A stretch of DNA of 64,000 nucleotides from positions 21,354,469-21,418,468 of the forward strand of contig NC_057790.1 of assembly GCF_014905175.1 (NCBI RefSeq), read 5' to 3'. The translations under genes and the position numbers were made by a program. The notes beneath the pieces were generated by a model. It was not told the DNA's origin and did no database searches. It worked only from the letters and a program-made list of their open reading frames with translations. This document shows positions 40,850 to 53,100 of the stretch, in pieces (the first letter of the stretch is position 1; every line of letters starts with the position of its first letter). The DNA comes from Aphidius gifuensis. Its lineage: Eukaryota; Arthropoda; Insecta; Hymenoptera; Braconidae.

Positions 40850-41463
40850 TCAAATTTTAAAATTCAACAATATCTACTTGCACCAGCTCTAACTCTGACC
40901 TTAAGTCCAACTCCGACCCTAAATCCGACTCTACGTTTTTTTAAAAAAAAGGATTCTAAGATTGACCTAAATATGTGTAAATAAATTGTTTTAATTTAAT
41001 AATAAACAATTAAATAGATAAACACCAAAATTTTAAAATTCAACAGTATCTACTTGCACCAGCTCTAACTCTGACCTTAAGTCTGACTCCGACCCTAAAT
41101 CCGACTCTACGTTTTTTTTTAAATATGGATTCTAAGATTAACCTAAATATGTGTGGATAAATTCTTTTGATTTAATAATAACACAATTAAATAGATGAAC
41201 ACTCAAATTTTAAAATTCAATAATATCTACTTGCACCAGCTCTAACTCCGACCTTAAGTCCGACTCCGACTCTGACTCTGACCGACTCTACGTTTGTTTT
41301 TTATCTGTTCTGTCTCTGGGAAATTTTTTTAACGTCTATAATTTTTCTACAATATGCTTCTTCAATTTATTGTCTTTGAAAAATCTCTATATCTGTCTCA
41401 CAAACGAGATTTAGGAGAGATCTTTATGAGATCCCAAAAAAACTCAATTTTTTTACCCGGGTG
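40850..41463 (+). repeat. Dispersed repeat, copy A: tandem ~177 bp units plus unique tail
   Basis: Three units begin equivalently at 40881, 41057 and 41234 (CACCAGCTCTAACT), a 176-177 bp period. Each unit has a TCYGAC-rich micro-repeat, an ACTCTACG motif, then an AT-rich part. The third unit passes into a ~170 bp tail (GGGAAATTTTTTTAACGTCT to TTTTTTACCCGGGT). A diverged inverted copy lies at 61277-61684. Probably a non-autonomous mobile or satellite-derived element; its family is unknown. Confidence 0.85.
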
Positions 41464-43379
41464 TGTTGGCAAATAAATCCCTTGAAGTTGTCGATCTGTA
41501 ACTGTAAGAGTTTGTTGTCATACCAACTATTTTTTCATGTAAAAAGAAAAGAAAAAACTCCAGGCGAATGCATTGTTAATTCATTATATATGAATTTATA
41601 TTTTTATGATGTTCATATTTGTTTCATTAGAAGAATAGTCCTAGTGATTCCATGGTGAACACTGCATTTATCCAAAACGAGTTTTTTGTTTTTGTTTTTT
41701 TGTTTTTTTACACGGACACATACGTAGTGCACTTGTCCCGTTGTTTTTGGTCATGTTAACCGTCCACCCACATTGTCCAGAATATAGATGCCATTGCATT
41801 AGCTACATCTGGACATGTGGACACACTATGCAGACACAAAACAAACGGAGAAAGGTATAACTAAACAAACAAAAAACAAAATAAAAGGGAGCAAGATACA
41901 ACTTGAATTTCAAGGGTAGAAGGATGAGGTAAAGCTGTATTATATATACTTGAAAAAAAAAAAAAAAAAAAATGAAAAATCCAAGTATACCTCCCAGGAG
42001 GACACAGTGTATCATCGCGTGGGTGAGTTACTTCAGTGTGGATTCGAAACATGCGACTCTACTTCATCATCTGCATTCATATTGTTTTGTGATATAATTA
42101 TTTATTTCTTTGAATATATATATTTTCTCATCAGTTTAAAATTTTTTTTTATTCATTATTTTATGGTAAAATAATAATTAAAAAACCTCTTTAATGTTCA
42201 CGCATGTGCATCTATAAATATTAAAAAATTTCAAAATATTAAAATTTTAATTAACAATAATATTATATTGACAACAAATAGAAATAATTTTTTAAATATT
42301 TTATTGATTGTTTATAAATAAAATTTTTTAATTATATTTACTTAAACAATTATTCATAATGAATATATAAATTTTTTTTTAAAATTATATTTGAAAGTTT
42401 AAGACAATAATGACAATTGCAAAATCGACAAGAAAGTAAAATTATTATTTTAAATATTTACAAAATAACGGTATTATTTTTTTAATATTATTTTTATAAC
42501 TTAATGTGGTATATTATTATAAATTCATCATGGTTGAGATTGCAGATCAATGCTGTTGATGTAAATCGATACATAATAACACTAACAACAGGTGTAAACC
42601 GAGTACATTAAAATTTCATTGTGATAAATATTTTTTTTTTTCCTTAAACATTCATTGATGCAAGTGAAAAATAAATTAAGGTCATGAAAATAATTTTAAT
42701 ATTAAAAAAAAAAAAACAAAATTTGATGGTTGTTGTTGATGACATATGACCCATGTGCATATATCAAATTTTCTTTATAACTTAAATGATAAATCGATAC
42801 ATCAGTCGTTATCTGATATCTTGATTTTATTTTTTAATAAACACAAGAGTACATCAACTTTATTTTTTATTAAATCTCATTGTTTATAAATGCAATATAC
42901 AATCTTAAAAATTGAATATATATATAAATACAAAAGAACTATATATATAGATGAAATATAAAAATGAAATAAATAAAATTATATATAAAATGTTGGTCGA
43001 GGCCACCCGTTGACTGATCCAGGTCTTACGAAATAAAAGCTGGATAAACAAAGAAAGACAGTATCATCGTTGTTCCATCGTTGGATCCAAGCAACACCAG
43101 ACAAACAAAAAAAATAAAAATATATGTTACACATCCACCGAGTAGAATTGTGGTATATTAGTTTTAAAGAAATATTATTTTTTTATTTTTTAGTGTTATA
43201 CCTTTTTTTTTATAATATATATTTACCACAATATCGGTTATATTATGATTGGATGAACGTTAAATTATCGTTATTGATTCGTAATTGTTAGGAAATAACT
43301 CAATAACATGAGATTACTATAGATATATTGTTGGGGGTGTCGGAACAACAATAAAATAACAATTTTGATAATGGCCGCT

Positions 43380-43480
43380 TGCGGGTACCTGTAGTAGATG
43401 AGCAGCGTTTTTGACGCCTCTCATGGCGCGCGGTCCTTATGACTCGTAATTACGTGCCTCGCGGAACACGGCGGTGGGTC
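43380..43480. promoter_or_regulatory. CpG-rich island in the Wnt6-wg interval
   Basis: Rich in CpG in an otherwise AT-rich setting (CATGGCGCGCGGTCC, GTGCCTCGCGGAACACGGCGG). Flanked by TA-rich DNA and, to the right, by CTCGAGCTCGCGCGC near 43550. No coding potential seen. A regulatory role is inferred from composition. Confidence 0.3.
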
Positions 43481-44680
43481 TGAAAAAAAAAAATACAAAA
43501 TACAAAATAAATAAATAAAAAACAATTTAAAAATAAAAAAATAAGACCCTCGAGCTCGCGCGCAAATTTTCTTCACCCGCCCTCTTATGTTCATGCTGTC
43601 CAAGTTGTAAGCTCTGACCCTATAGTTCTTCTTATTTTCATTCTTTGCATCTTCTTTCTTCGCACCAGCAACCTTTTTCATGAACATATATGTATTGGTA
43701 TATAAAATACCACAGCTAACTCTTTTGTATATCACTCTCGATGAGCCACAATTACAATTTTACAAAGATTAACTTAATCATCAAAAAGATATATTCACTA
43801 AAATATAATTTACTTGATTCAATATATACAAAATTAAAAATAAATAAAAAATATTTACTTTCGATTGCATGGTGGTCTAAATTTTAAACTTTATCAATTT
43901 GTATATTTATTTGGTAAACAAAAAATTAAATAAATAATTTAACATTATAAGAATTTATTTTTTTTTTTATATTAAAAGCTCTCTATATTTTTATATCAAC
44001 GTTTTAATCAAATTTCAACATTGTTGCGCGAAAAAATATGCAGGTTTTAAAAAATCCATTTAAATATGCATTTTTTTTTATTTTTTTTTATGTGCATGGG
44101 ATGTGCCCCGCGTGTGCATATGCTAACGCAGCAGTGAATTTTTAAGCCCATTCAACGCGTATATACACAACATCACAGAAGAAAAAAAGACTGAGTCGAA
44201 TTCATGATGCACCAGGTGGTCCATCCACCCTCATTCCAACGCCCTTAAATTAAAAAAATCACCTGGGGGTATTATTATTATTTTTATTATTTTATTTTAT
44301 TATTAACAAATCGAAAAATAACTTGTCAATATTTTAAATATAATTCTTTACATTAATAATGATTATAAATATTTTTTATTAACAATATGAAATAATAAAA
44401 ATATTAATTTTATGTGAAATAAATTTAAAATAGCAATGTTATTTTAAATATTAAAGTCAGTTATATTATGGATTGTATAGTGGCAATTCGTTGCACTACT
44501 CAAATTGTGGTTATACTGGGGCGGTCCTTTGCATGCAACTGAGATGAAGTCATTCTCTTATGGGTTTGCACTTGGTATGTTTCAAAGGTAAATAAATAAT
44601 ATATTTTTTAAAAAATAGAAGCAAATTTTTCTTATTTTTTGATACCTTCGGGACAATATATTTATGGATGATAATGATAA

Positions 44681-44719
44681 TGTTGTTGTTGTTGTTGTTG
44701 CTGTTGATGTTGATGTTGG
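44681..44719. repeat. (TTG)n microsatellite
   Basis: A run of TTG units degenerating into TGATGT units. Confidence 0.85.
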
Positions 44720-47445
44720 AATAGGGTGGATGAATTTGGGATGGGGTCCACCGTGGTGAATGTGATGCGTAAATTTCATGCATTTCAATTTTTTATATTT
44801 TTTATTTATTTATTTTTTTCATACACTTCACGATGGGATTACATCTACGTATATATAAAAGTTGATTACACCTCGGGTGGTCTGTCTCACACCACATCAA
44901 GTGGCATGTCACAAAATTTTATTGCCATATATTATTTATTTCAAAAAATTAATACTCATAAATTTGACAATATATATATGTATATAAAGATTCAAAAAGT
45001 ATACATATATATCTCTAGTTACAATACATATATTTTTCTATTTTTCAAAAATATTTTGAGAATTTCATGTCTGGTTGTTGAGTCTCTCTTTTTTTTGTCA
45101 AAAAAAAAAAAAGGGCTAATCAGCAGGACGTAATAGAGGACACAACTGAGAGTAAAAGAAATAAATAAAAAAAAAAAAAAATTGTTAAAAATAAATAAAA
45201 AGAAAAAGGAAAAAAAAAAAAAAAAGGAATAGAATGAGGATGATGTCGAAAGAAATTTCGGCGAGACCGTGGCAGAGAAGCGCTAGAAAGAAAGAAAAAA
45301 CGAGGATAAAAGAAAGAAATTGGCGTCGAAACACGATGGTACATGCGGACGAAACGTTGGAGAAGTAGTCGAATGCGTTCCCACAGTCGCTTGGGTACCA
45401 GATTCCGGAGAGTCTTCAAGACTGGGTCCATGAGGATCGCGCGTCAGTATACGAACCTTTATACTTGTATGCGTATATAAAGAAACAAAAAAAAAAAAAG
45501 AAAAAAAAGAGACAAAAAAAAGCAACGAATTGGCAGTAGTAAGTTGGAGTCTCTTGGTCTTGAAGGCGCTGAAAGAAGAGCGCACGGTTAAAGGTTTCTT
45601 ATATATAAAACACTCCGCAGGTACGGAATCTTATAACGTTATAACATGCCAAAACACCGATAATTCGACGGTGTGGACCACCATGTTCAAAAGATATACT
45701 TTCCCACGAGAGAGAAGAAACGGCATCTTATATGTTGGTCAAACAGTATGGATTGCGATCAACGCGATGAACGGTCAGTCTCTCGTTCCAAACATTGAAT
45801 TCCTGTCATTCCTATATACTTTTGCAAAAAACAAAAAAAAAACCAACAACAACAAACAACAACGACAACTTTTAACTTTGTCTTATTAGGATTTACTAAA
45901 ATAAAACAAAAATTTCATACAAAAACTAATAAAAGCATTCTCAAAGCTTTTAAATATATATAACAAAAAAATATATAATAATAAATTGGTTGATTTACAC
46001 GGCATCATCCCTAAATAATTGGCATGCTTTTCGTCAAATCATCATTTCGGCCTTGAAGTCATTCTTCAAGGACATACATAAAATTTTTTAAAAGTATTAT
46101 AAATATTTTATATAAAAAATATTGAAAAATTTTTTGAGAATTTTTTGATAATTATTATGATAAATATTTTAAACATGATTAATGTTTATAAAAAATTAAT
46201 TACATATAACTTTTTTTATTCTTTAACAATTAAGAATTGATTTGTTATTTTGAAAATTATGATTTTTATATGAAATTGAAATTTTTCAAGTAATCTAATC
46301 GTTCGTTTGTTATTTTTACGTGTAAAGCAATTTTTTTCTGGATGAATACAAGTGTTTCTGTATTGAGTTTGCTAAAGTATCGAGCAATTTTTGTCGTAAA
46401 TTTCGATGGATTAGTAGATGAGTACAGAATGAATTCATTCATCATAATTAATTTTAGTTTATTGAAGAAAAAATCATGGTCAATTCATTCACAACGAATT
46501 TTTTTGCACGGGTTAATCTCTACGTTTTTTTTTTTTTTTTCTATTTTCTCTTCTTGGTATCAGGATTAAGATTTTCTTGGATTCATTTAAGTCTCATTTT
46601 CTATACATTTAAGACTATGGAGTCTGCGAAAAGACTCTTATTATCTTAAAATGTAAAAATAACTGGTAAAAACTTGTTTTTCTTTGATGTGATTGATTGA
46701 GCAACAAATTTTTCCGAAAAATAACAAAGTACAATCTAAGCTCTACTTCAATTTTATAATAATAATAGTAAATATATTTTTTAAATTAAAAAAATATATG
46801 AATTTTTAGAAAATTGCAATTTTATGCATATATATAGGTATGAAAAATGAGTTTACGTGGTTGATGATAAGATGCGAAAAAAAATAATAATAAAAAAAAA
46901 AAAAAAGTAGTCTAAGCCATTAGTAATGCTATGCGCGTATACGCGATCGGTCACGACACACGCCACAATGATTCAAATGTTTCTGTCGTCGAGCTTGATA
47001 TTTATTTTTTTCTTTTCTGAAAAACTGATTTTTATCATAATATGAAACTGCACAACCCCATAACCCTTAAATGTTTTCAACGCCTCTATCTGATGTCAGG
47101 AGTAGCTGCAAGTTTTTTTAAAAAATATATATTTAAATGAAAAAAAAAAAAACATTTACTAAAAAATATAAAGTCAATTTGTCATTCAAACATAACTTTC
47201 CTTTTTTTTCTTTCTATTTAGTGATTACAAGCTATTTAATAAATTCATATTCAAAAGACATATATAATTTTTTGTAATTGCTTTGAGGTAAAGCTGTGAT
47301 GACAATATATCCTGGAGGGTTGTCAAAGAGGGTGTGTGACTTTTTTCATATTTTTTCAACAATATTATATATATGTAGTAAAACAAATTCTTCCACGGGA
47401 GTCTCCCAGCATCCTGGAAGATCTCGGGCAGCCGTCCATTTCTCA

Positions 47446-47478
47446 CGGCGGTACCTTTGATCTCGTCATGCACCGCCG
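47446..47478. promoter_or_regulatory. TCF site inside a perfect inverted repeat
   Basis: CCTTTGATC at 47454-47462 matches the TCF/LEF consensus. It is bracketed by CGGCGGT (47446-47452) and ACCGCCG (47472-47478), a perfect 7 bp inverted pair; each arm matches six of seven bases of the Drosophila TCF helper site GCCGCCR. It lies 2.2 kb beyond the wg stop. A candidate Wnt-responsive element. Confidence 0.45.
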
Positions 47479-49214
47479 CTAGTCTTTCTCCCTGTGTACT
47501 CATCCACGCAGAATCCCTCTTTCACTCTCACTCACTCACTCATTCTCTCTCTTATATTTTATTATTATTATCATTATGTTTTCGTTTTTTTTTTTCTTAT
47601 AGTTAATTTTTTCTCAGGTAAATTTTCGTCCTTATACCATTTGGCTTACCTATCATCAACACGTGGCAATACACATTTATTATTATTTTTATTATAAAAA
47701 AAAATTTTCACGCAATTAAGATTTTTATTATTATAAAAGAATAAAAAACAATTTATATATATACTAATTTTTTATATTGTCGTACGCGTGCCAATAATAA
47801 TTATTAGTATTTATTTATTTTGACAAATGAAAAATTTTCTCACGATTAATTCTCGATTTATTTAATCGAATAATTTTTAAATACGTTGGTGGTCCCACCA
47901 TACATTTGAGCAATAAGGGGGTGTCGAGGCCATTAGCGTGAATTCCAATCCTCCAGAAGCGGTCAGAATCCTTTTATCCTTGGTAGATACCTCCGGGATT
48001 CCTTGGCGTTATCATTGCTTGTAGGCATTCAACAGTATCGACATTGAAATAAAAATAAATTAAATAAATGAGAGAGTAAAATAAAAGAAAGTCAGAAGCT
48101 TCACTAAAAGAGTATATATATATTTAAAAATATATATATGATATGAGCAAGCCCTCCCACGATATCCTTGTGCTTGTCGATGGAGTTATGAAGTCGTCCG
48201 CCAAACTCTCTCGCAACTTTTCGAACCAGTTGACTTTAATATTTTATTTATTTGTTCAAACAGTCACAGTATGCACGAAGTTAGTATATTACATGTAGAC
48301 GAGTATAGATAATATATGTAATGGGAAAATATTAAATTCTTGTTTTATATATATTTATGTATAACGACAAGTCAAAGAGGCCAAAGATCATTTGACTTAA
48401 TGGAGTCATGCCACACATGATATCATAGATCACTTATATTGATATATAGATTTTTATATCAATTTAAATATTTTCATCAAAATATATTTATCATCTTATT
48501 TTATTTATATGAGAAGGGGAGTTTTTTTTTTTTTTTCTCTTAGTACATTAAATAATAGACAAGTCAATAATATAATAATTCAGAGTTGGTTTATTTATAC
48601 ATTTTTTATTTGAAAAAGTAAGCATATTTATTTATTTTTTTTTTTTTTTCATCTTTGTATACATTCTTTTAAAAACTAAATATATAAATTACAGAAAAAT
48701 AAGATTTTTTTTTTTTTCTAATATTTAAAAATGCTAAATAACATAAAAATTAAAAAATAATTTAGCAATTTTATGTTTAGTTAACTTTTTTTTTGTTGTT
48801 TTTTTTTTTTTTTTTTATTCAATTTTTTTTACATTTTTAATTATTATTTTAATTTATTTGTTTTATTTTTTTTCCTAACTATAAATATTTTGTTTAATTT
48901 ATTATTGAAATTAATGTGTAATATGTACATTGAAAAAAAAAATTAATTTTTTTTTTAATTAATTACTCTATATATATTTATTTATTTATTTATTGAAAGT
49001 TTTTTTTTTTTTTTTTTCATATATATATACAAAGCGAGTATATCGCTTGACGTTTTCTATATAGGCAAAGCTATAGGCATGCCCTGTCAATTTTGCTGGA
49101 GCTCGGTTTAAATATTTGTAAATAGAAAAAAAAAAATAAAATAAAGTTTAAAATATACAGTTGAGGTTTAAATATATATTGATTTGAGACTTGCTCTGTA
49201 TGTACACTGTCCAT

Positions 49215-49220
49215 TTTATT
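49215..49220 (-). terminator. Candidate wg polyadenylation signal
   Basis: TTTATT on the + strand is AATAAA on the wg strand, about 410 bp past the stop. Another lies at 49270-49275. Weak, given the base composition. Confidence 0.3.
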
Positions 49221-49630
49221 ATTATCATTTATGAAATTTAAATGTTGAAAAAAAGAACGAAAAATAATTTTTATTTTCAAAAAAAAAAAAAAAAAAAAAA
49301 CGAACAATAATCATCACCATTTGTCCCTAGCCCCATTCCTAAATCTATTAATCCATATAAGTGTTCAGTCTTTAACTAACATTCATATGAACGTAATCAA
49401 TAAATAATATTTTTTTTTTTAAAATCCTTGCATAATACTGGACAAACTGGGGGCCAACATATTCCCCCAAGCAACGCTGCAGACATAATTGAACAATCAA
49501 TTGTTGTCTTCGCCAGGAAGGACAAACTTAAGCATGCGTCAATTAAAACAATAATAATAATAGTATTATTATTAATAATTAATAATAATATTAGATATAA
49601 AATAATAATTAATATACACTCATAAATATA

Positions 49631-50191
49631 TTACAAACACGTATGAATTATTTTTGTTGTTTTGCATGTTGCACACCTTACCTCGCAACACCATTGAAAT
49701 GTACAATTACATCTTTCAACAGAAGTAACATGTTCTGTTCTATAACCTCTACCACAACACATTAAATCACAACCATCAACACCAATACTAGTATCATTAC
49801 ATTGTCTACCACGTGTACCAAGTACACCAAGTTTTGGATTTCTTTCACAAAATGGTGGTGATGATTCAATATATACAAGATCTTTAACACCAGGTGGTTT
49901 ATGTTCTGAATTAAATGGTTTTAATTGATAACCATAACGTTGACGACGACCAACACCTTGACGTGGACCATGTACTGAATTACTACTACTTGCTGAATTA
50001 CTCATTATTGCATTTGATGTATCACGATTTTTATCAGAATTTATTAAAACACGTGATGCACCATCAAAACGATCCTTAAGATTATCACCAACTGTACGAA
50101 ATACTGGTAAACGCATCCAACAAGTTTTTACTGTACATGAACCAGACATACCATGACATTTACATTCTTGATGCATTTCAGCTGCAACATG
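49631..50191 (-). CDS. wg: wg coding exon 4: lipid-bearing thumb and C-terminal cysteine-rich domain
   Basis: Residues 209-394 and the TAA stop (49633-49631). Begins HVAAEMHQECKCHGMSGSC after acceptor CTATGTTACAG. Carries acylated Ser224, the variable Ser/Asn/Arg-rich insert (about 259-291), a sequon at N340, CCGRGY at 353-358 and the terminal HTCL. Third codon positions are A/T-rich as in Wnt6. Confidence 0.98.
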   Translation of the reverse strand, partial: HVAAEMHQECKCHGMSGSCTVKTCWMRLPVFRTVGDNLKDRFDGASRVLINSDKNRDTSNAIMSNSASSSNSVHGPRQGVGRRQRYGYQLKPFNSEHKPPGVKDLVYIESSPPFCERNPKLGVLGTRGRQCNDTSIGVDGCDLMCCGRGYRTEHVTSVERCNCTFQWCCEVRCATCKTTKIIHTCL

Positions 50192-53100
50192 CTGTAACAT
50201 AGGAAAAAAAAAACAATTAATATCTTTTAATTTCATTTAAATTTTGTGCATTATATTTTGTTTTTTTTTTTTAATTTTTTTAAATTTTGTTTTATTTAAT
50301 TGTTTAAAAATATTTTGCTTACGTTTCTTCCGGCTTCATTGTTGTGTATGTTCATTTTTTCACGTATATTTCGACCTCTTTCACCGGTATCAACAAATTC
50401 TCGTGAAAATTTAAAACCATAGTCAATATTATCAGAACATCCACCCCATTCCCATTCATGCATTTTTCCTCCTTTATTTTCATAGCTATAATCACATGAA
50501 CAAGATTGTATGCTTCCTTCACTGCATGCTCTTGCAATGCTATGTGTCACAGCAGCACTCGTGATAGCATAGATGAATGCGGTCTCTCGGCAACCTGAAG
50601 CACAAAAAAAAAAAACAAGAAAAAAAATTAAATAAAAATTATATACAGAAGAAAAAGATAAAAAATATATTTAAAAAGACGAGGAATCATTCTCTGAGTT
50701 TTGCTTGAGCGAGTCACGTAAGTTATGTGTATATAGTTTTTAAAAAATGAAAAAAATAACAGCAACACGATTAAATGAAACTGTGTGTGCAGGTTAAGAT
50801 CACGAACGACAAGGACACTCTCATCCATGATGGTATAAATGTTGGCAATGGTGATGGTGATCATGTTGGTGGTGTGGTGAGTAAAAAGGGTATACATATA
50901 TAAAGAAATAAAAATAAAAAATATATATATAAAAATAAGAAGAAGAAGATGATGATGAACTTTTTGCACGTCAAACTATTAAGAATCTGTTAATTACACC
51001 AGGCAACGTTTTACGACTGCGGGAATTATAACGGGTGCCGTGTTCTTTGTAAATTGCCGACCAGACAACTATTGTCCTTCACAAATTATTCCTATATACC
51101 ATAGACATTTATTTATTTTTTTTTTTTCTTTCATTTTTAAAACATTTTTGTTACAATCAACTCTATATACTCGTGCATCTTTTTTTTTTTCCACTAAATA
51201 TAATGATAAAATTATGATTTTTTTTTCATTCAAATAATTTTAAAATTTTTACATCAACAATAGTTAATAAAAAAAAAAAAAAAGTGGCGCCAAAAATTTT
51301 TATTATCCTCCAGTCCGGGATAAAAAATAAAAAAAAAAAAAAAAAAAAAACAAAGGGAAGCGAAAGGGTGATGGGTAGCCAGGTAAAATGTGTGTGTTGA
51401 ATGGACAAGATATTTACAAGGGGTTAAGAAAGAAATAAAAAAAAAAAATTAAAAAAAAAAAAGAGGGTGAAAAAAATGCCAAGTTGCGTGGGAGGTACGT
51501 GACGCCAGTGAGTTGAAACAACTCAATCGAAACAGTCGACTACCTGAGGACTGTTCTTTCTATCCTTTTTATTCTCAGTTATGTTTTTTTATTTTTTATT
51601 TTTTTATTATTATTCTTTCTTTGTCTAACTTTGTTGGATTGCGCCACCACGTCTGCACCACCACCACCACAACCACCACCGCCATCACCACCAGATGGAA
51701 GCTAAAATGACCTTAACCCCCTCATATCACCTACTCGCACCCGGGGCCTTAGTCCCCTCGCATCCCCCGATTCCTATTCACCTAAAGCCTTAATATTTTT
51801 TTTTATTTTCTTTCTTTCTCTATCTTTTTTCGCTCTTTGCTCTCATCGCCTTATCTGCATAAAACGCAGGTGCCTACCGGCACCTTTGTACCTCATCCAA
51901 GGCGGTGAAGATATCACGGGGGCCCTCTTTTACTCTTGCCCCGAGCTTCCTTCCTTCCTAACTCTTGGTTAGCTCGCGCGGTCGGTCCTTCGGTTGCTCT
52001 CGCACACGCGCACGCTGATCAACCATATAAAGAGATGCCGAAACAGGTTTATGTACCTGTGAACCAAGATACACCTTGGATGACCTTTTTCGCACGTACA
52101 TAAGTCACAAATACACAAACACTTGTTAAACATATATTTGTATATTTTTTATTTTTTTTTTTTTCCTTCCATCAATGATGATGATAAAAAATAAATAAAT
52201 GAATTTGACAAATTTTTTTATTCTTTCGTTTTATATAAATTATTATAAATTTTTTTCTCTATTTAATGATTTTTTTTTTTCTATGGTTTCGAATTTTATA
52301 TCAGAAAAGAAAATGAGATGTCAAAGAATGTCTATACCTCATGCTTCGTTTCGCTTGAGAAATAAATATATTTAAAAACTAAATGGTTCGATCGTACAAA
52401 CTATTAGGGTAGACCAAAAAAAAAAAAAAAAAAAGTAAAAAATAAAAAAAAAAAGAAAGAAAGGAAAGAAAAAAAAAAAAAAAAAACCTATCCGTATCTA
52501 ATTTAGCGAGCCATGAGATTCAAATTCGTCACGAATTTTTCAATAGCCATACCCCACGCATATACCGAGAGTGGATTTTTGACCTTGGTTAAATTCCTGG
52601 GATCTTCTCAGGTATTATTTTTTTAAAGGTGCTTCAGTAGTCGTACATGAAACATGCTAGTAGTCACATTGGAAAAACCTTTTACCAAGGTATGTATTAT
52701 TTTTTTTTATTCTTGTCTGTATCGAGCCCAAATATGTTGGGTTGAGACTTGAGTGTGTATATATTGCAAAAAAATAAAAAAAACATTTTTAGGTCCCAAA
52801 TTTTTATTTTATATTGGTGTTTGACAGTTACGCTCAAGATGAAAAATAATAGCTTTTTTTTGGGGGTACCGTTTTTACGTTAAGCCTTCACAACGGGTCT
52901 TTCTGGTTGCAAGAGGGGTAAATACTACCCAAGAAGACCAACCCATCAAGGGTGAGAAAAGAATCAAAAAAAAGAAGAAGAAGAAGAAAATATAAAAAAA
53001 AAAAGCACAGTGAAAGAAGATTTACACCGTTCCACTTGATTTATTTAAATAAAATTTACAACTATATATACATATATATCTCTATTTTCCTTGAAGAATA

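Larger units (their letters stand above)
35973..49630. other. Wnt6-wg intergenic interval
   Basis: 13658 bp between the two stop codons. It must hold both 3' UTRs and is mostly AT-rich. Complex islands occur at about 37090-37430, 38030-38070, 38660-38900, 43360-43740, 44090-44260, 44500-44900, 45240-45800, 46920-47100, 47280-47560 and 47880-48250. No third Wnt gene and no conserved coding exon was found. In Drosophila the wg-Wnt6 interval contains a damage-responsive enhancer serving both genes, so regulatory content is expected here. Confidence 0.7.

Noticed and set aside
41941..41972. Long A run that might mark a retrocopy tail
   Set aside because: A/T runs of this length are everywhere in the window and no gene-like sequence lies next to it.
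45530..45889. 119-codon open frame (+) in the Wnt6-wg interval
   Set aside because: Starts at TTG with no good ATG near its start, ends in a simple Lys/Asn/Gln repeat, and has no recognisable domain. GC-richer than true exons here; more likely a regulatory island.
47225..47503. Protein-like frame on the - strand (STQGERLAAVHDEIKGTAVR)
   Set aside because: No domain, runs into TA-repeat-derived residues, and overlaps the TCF-site island. Probably an open frame by chance.
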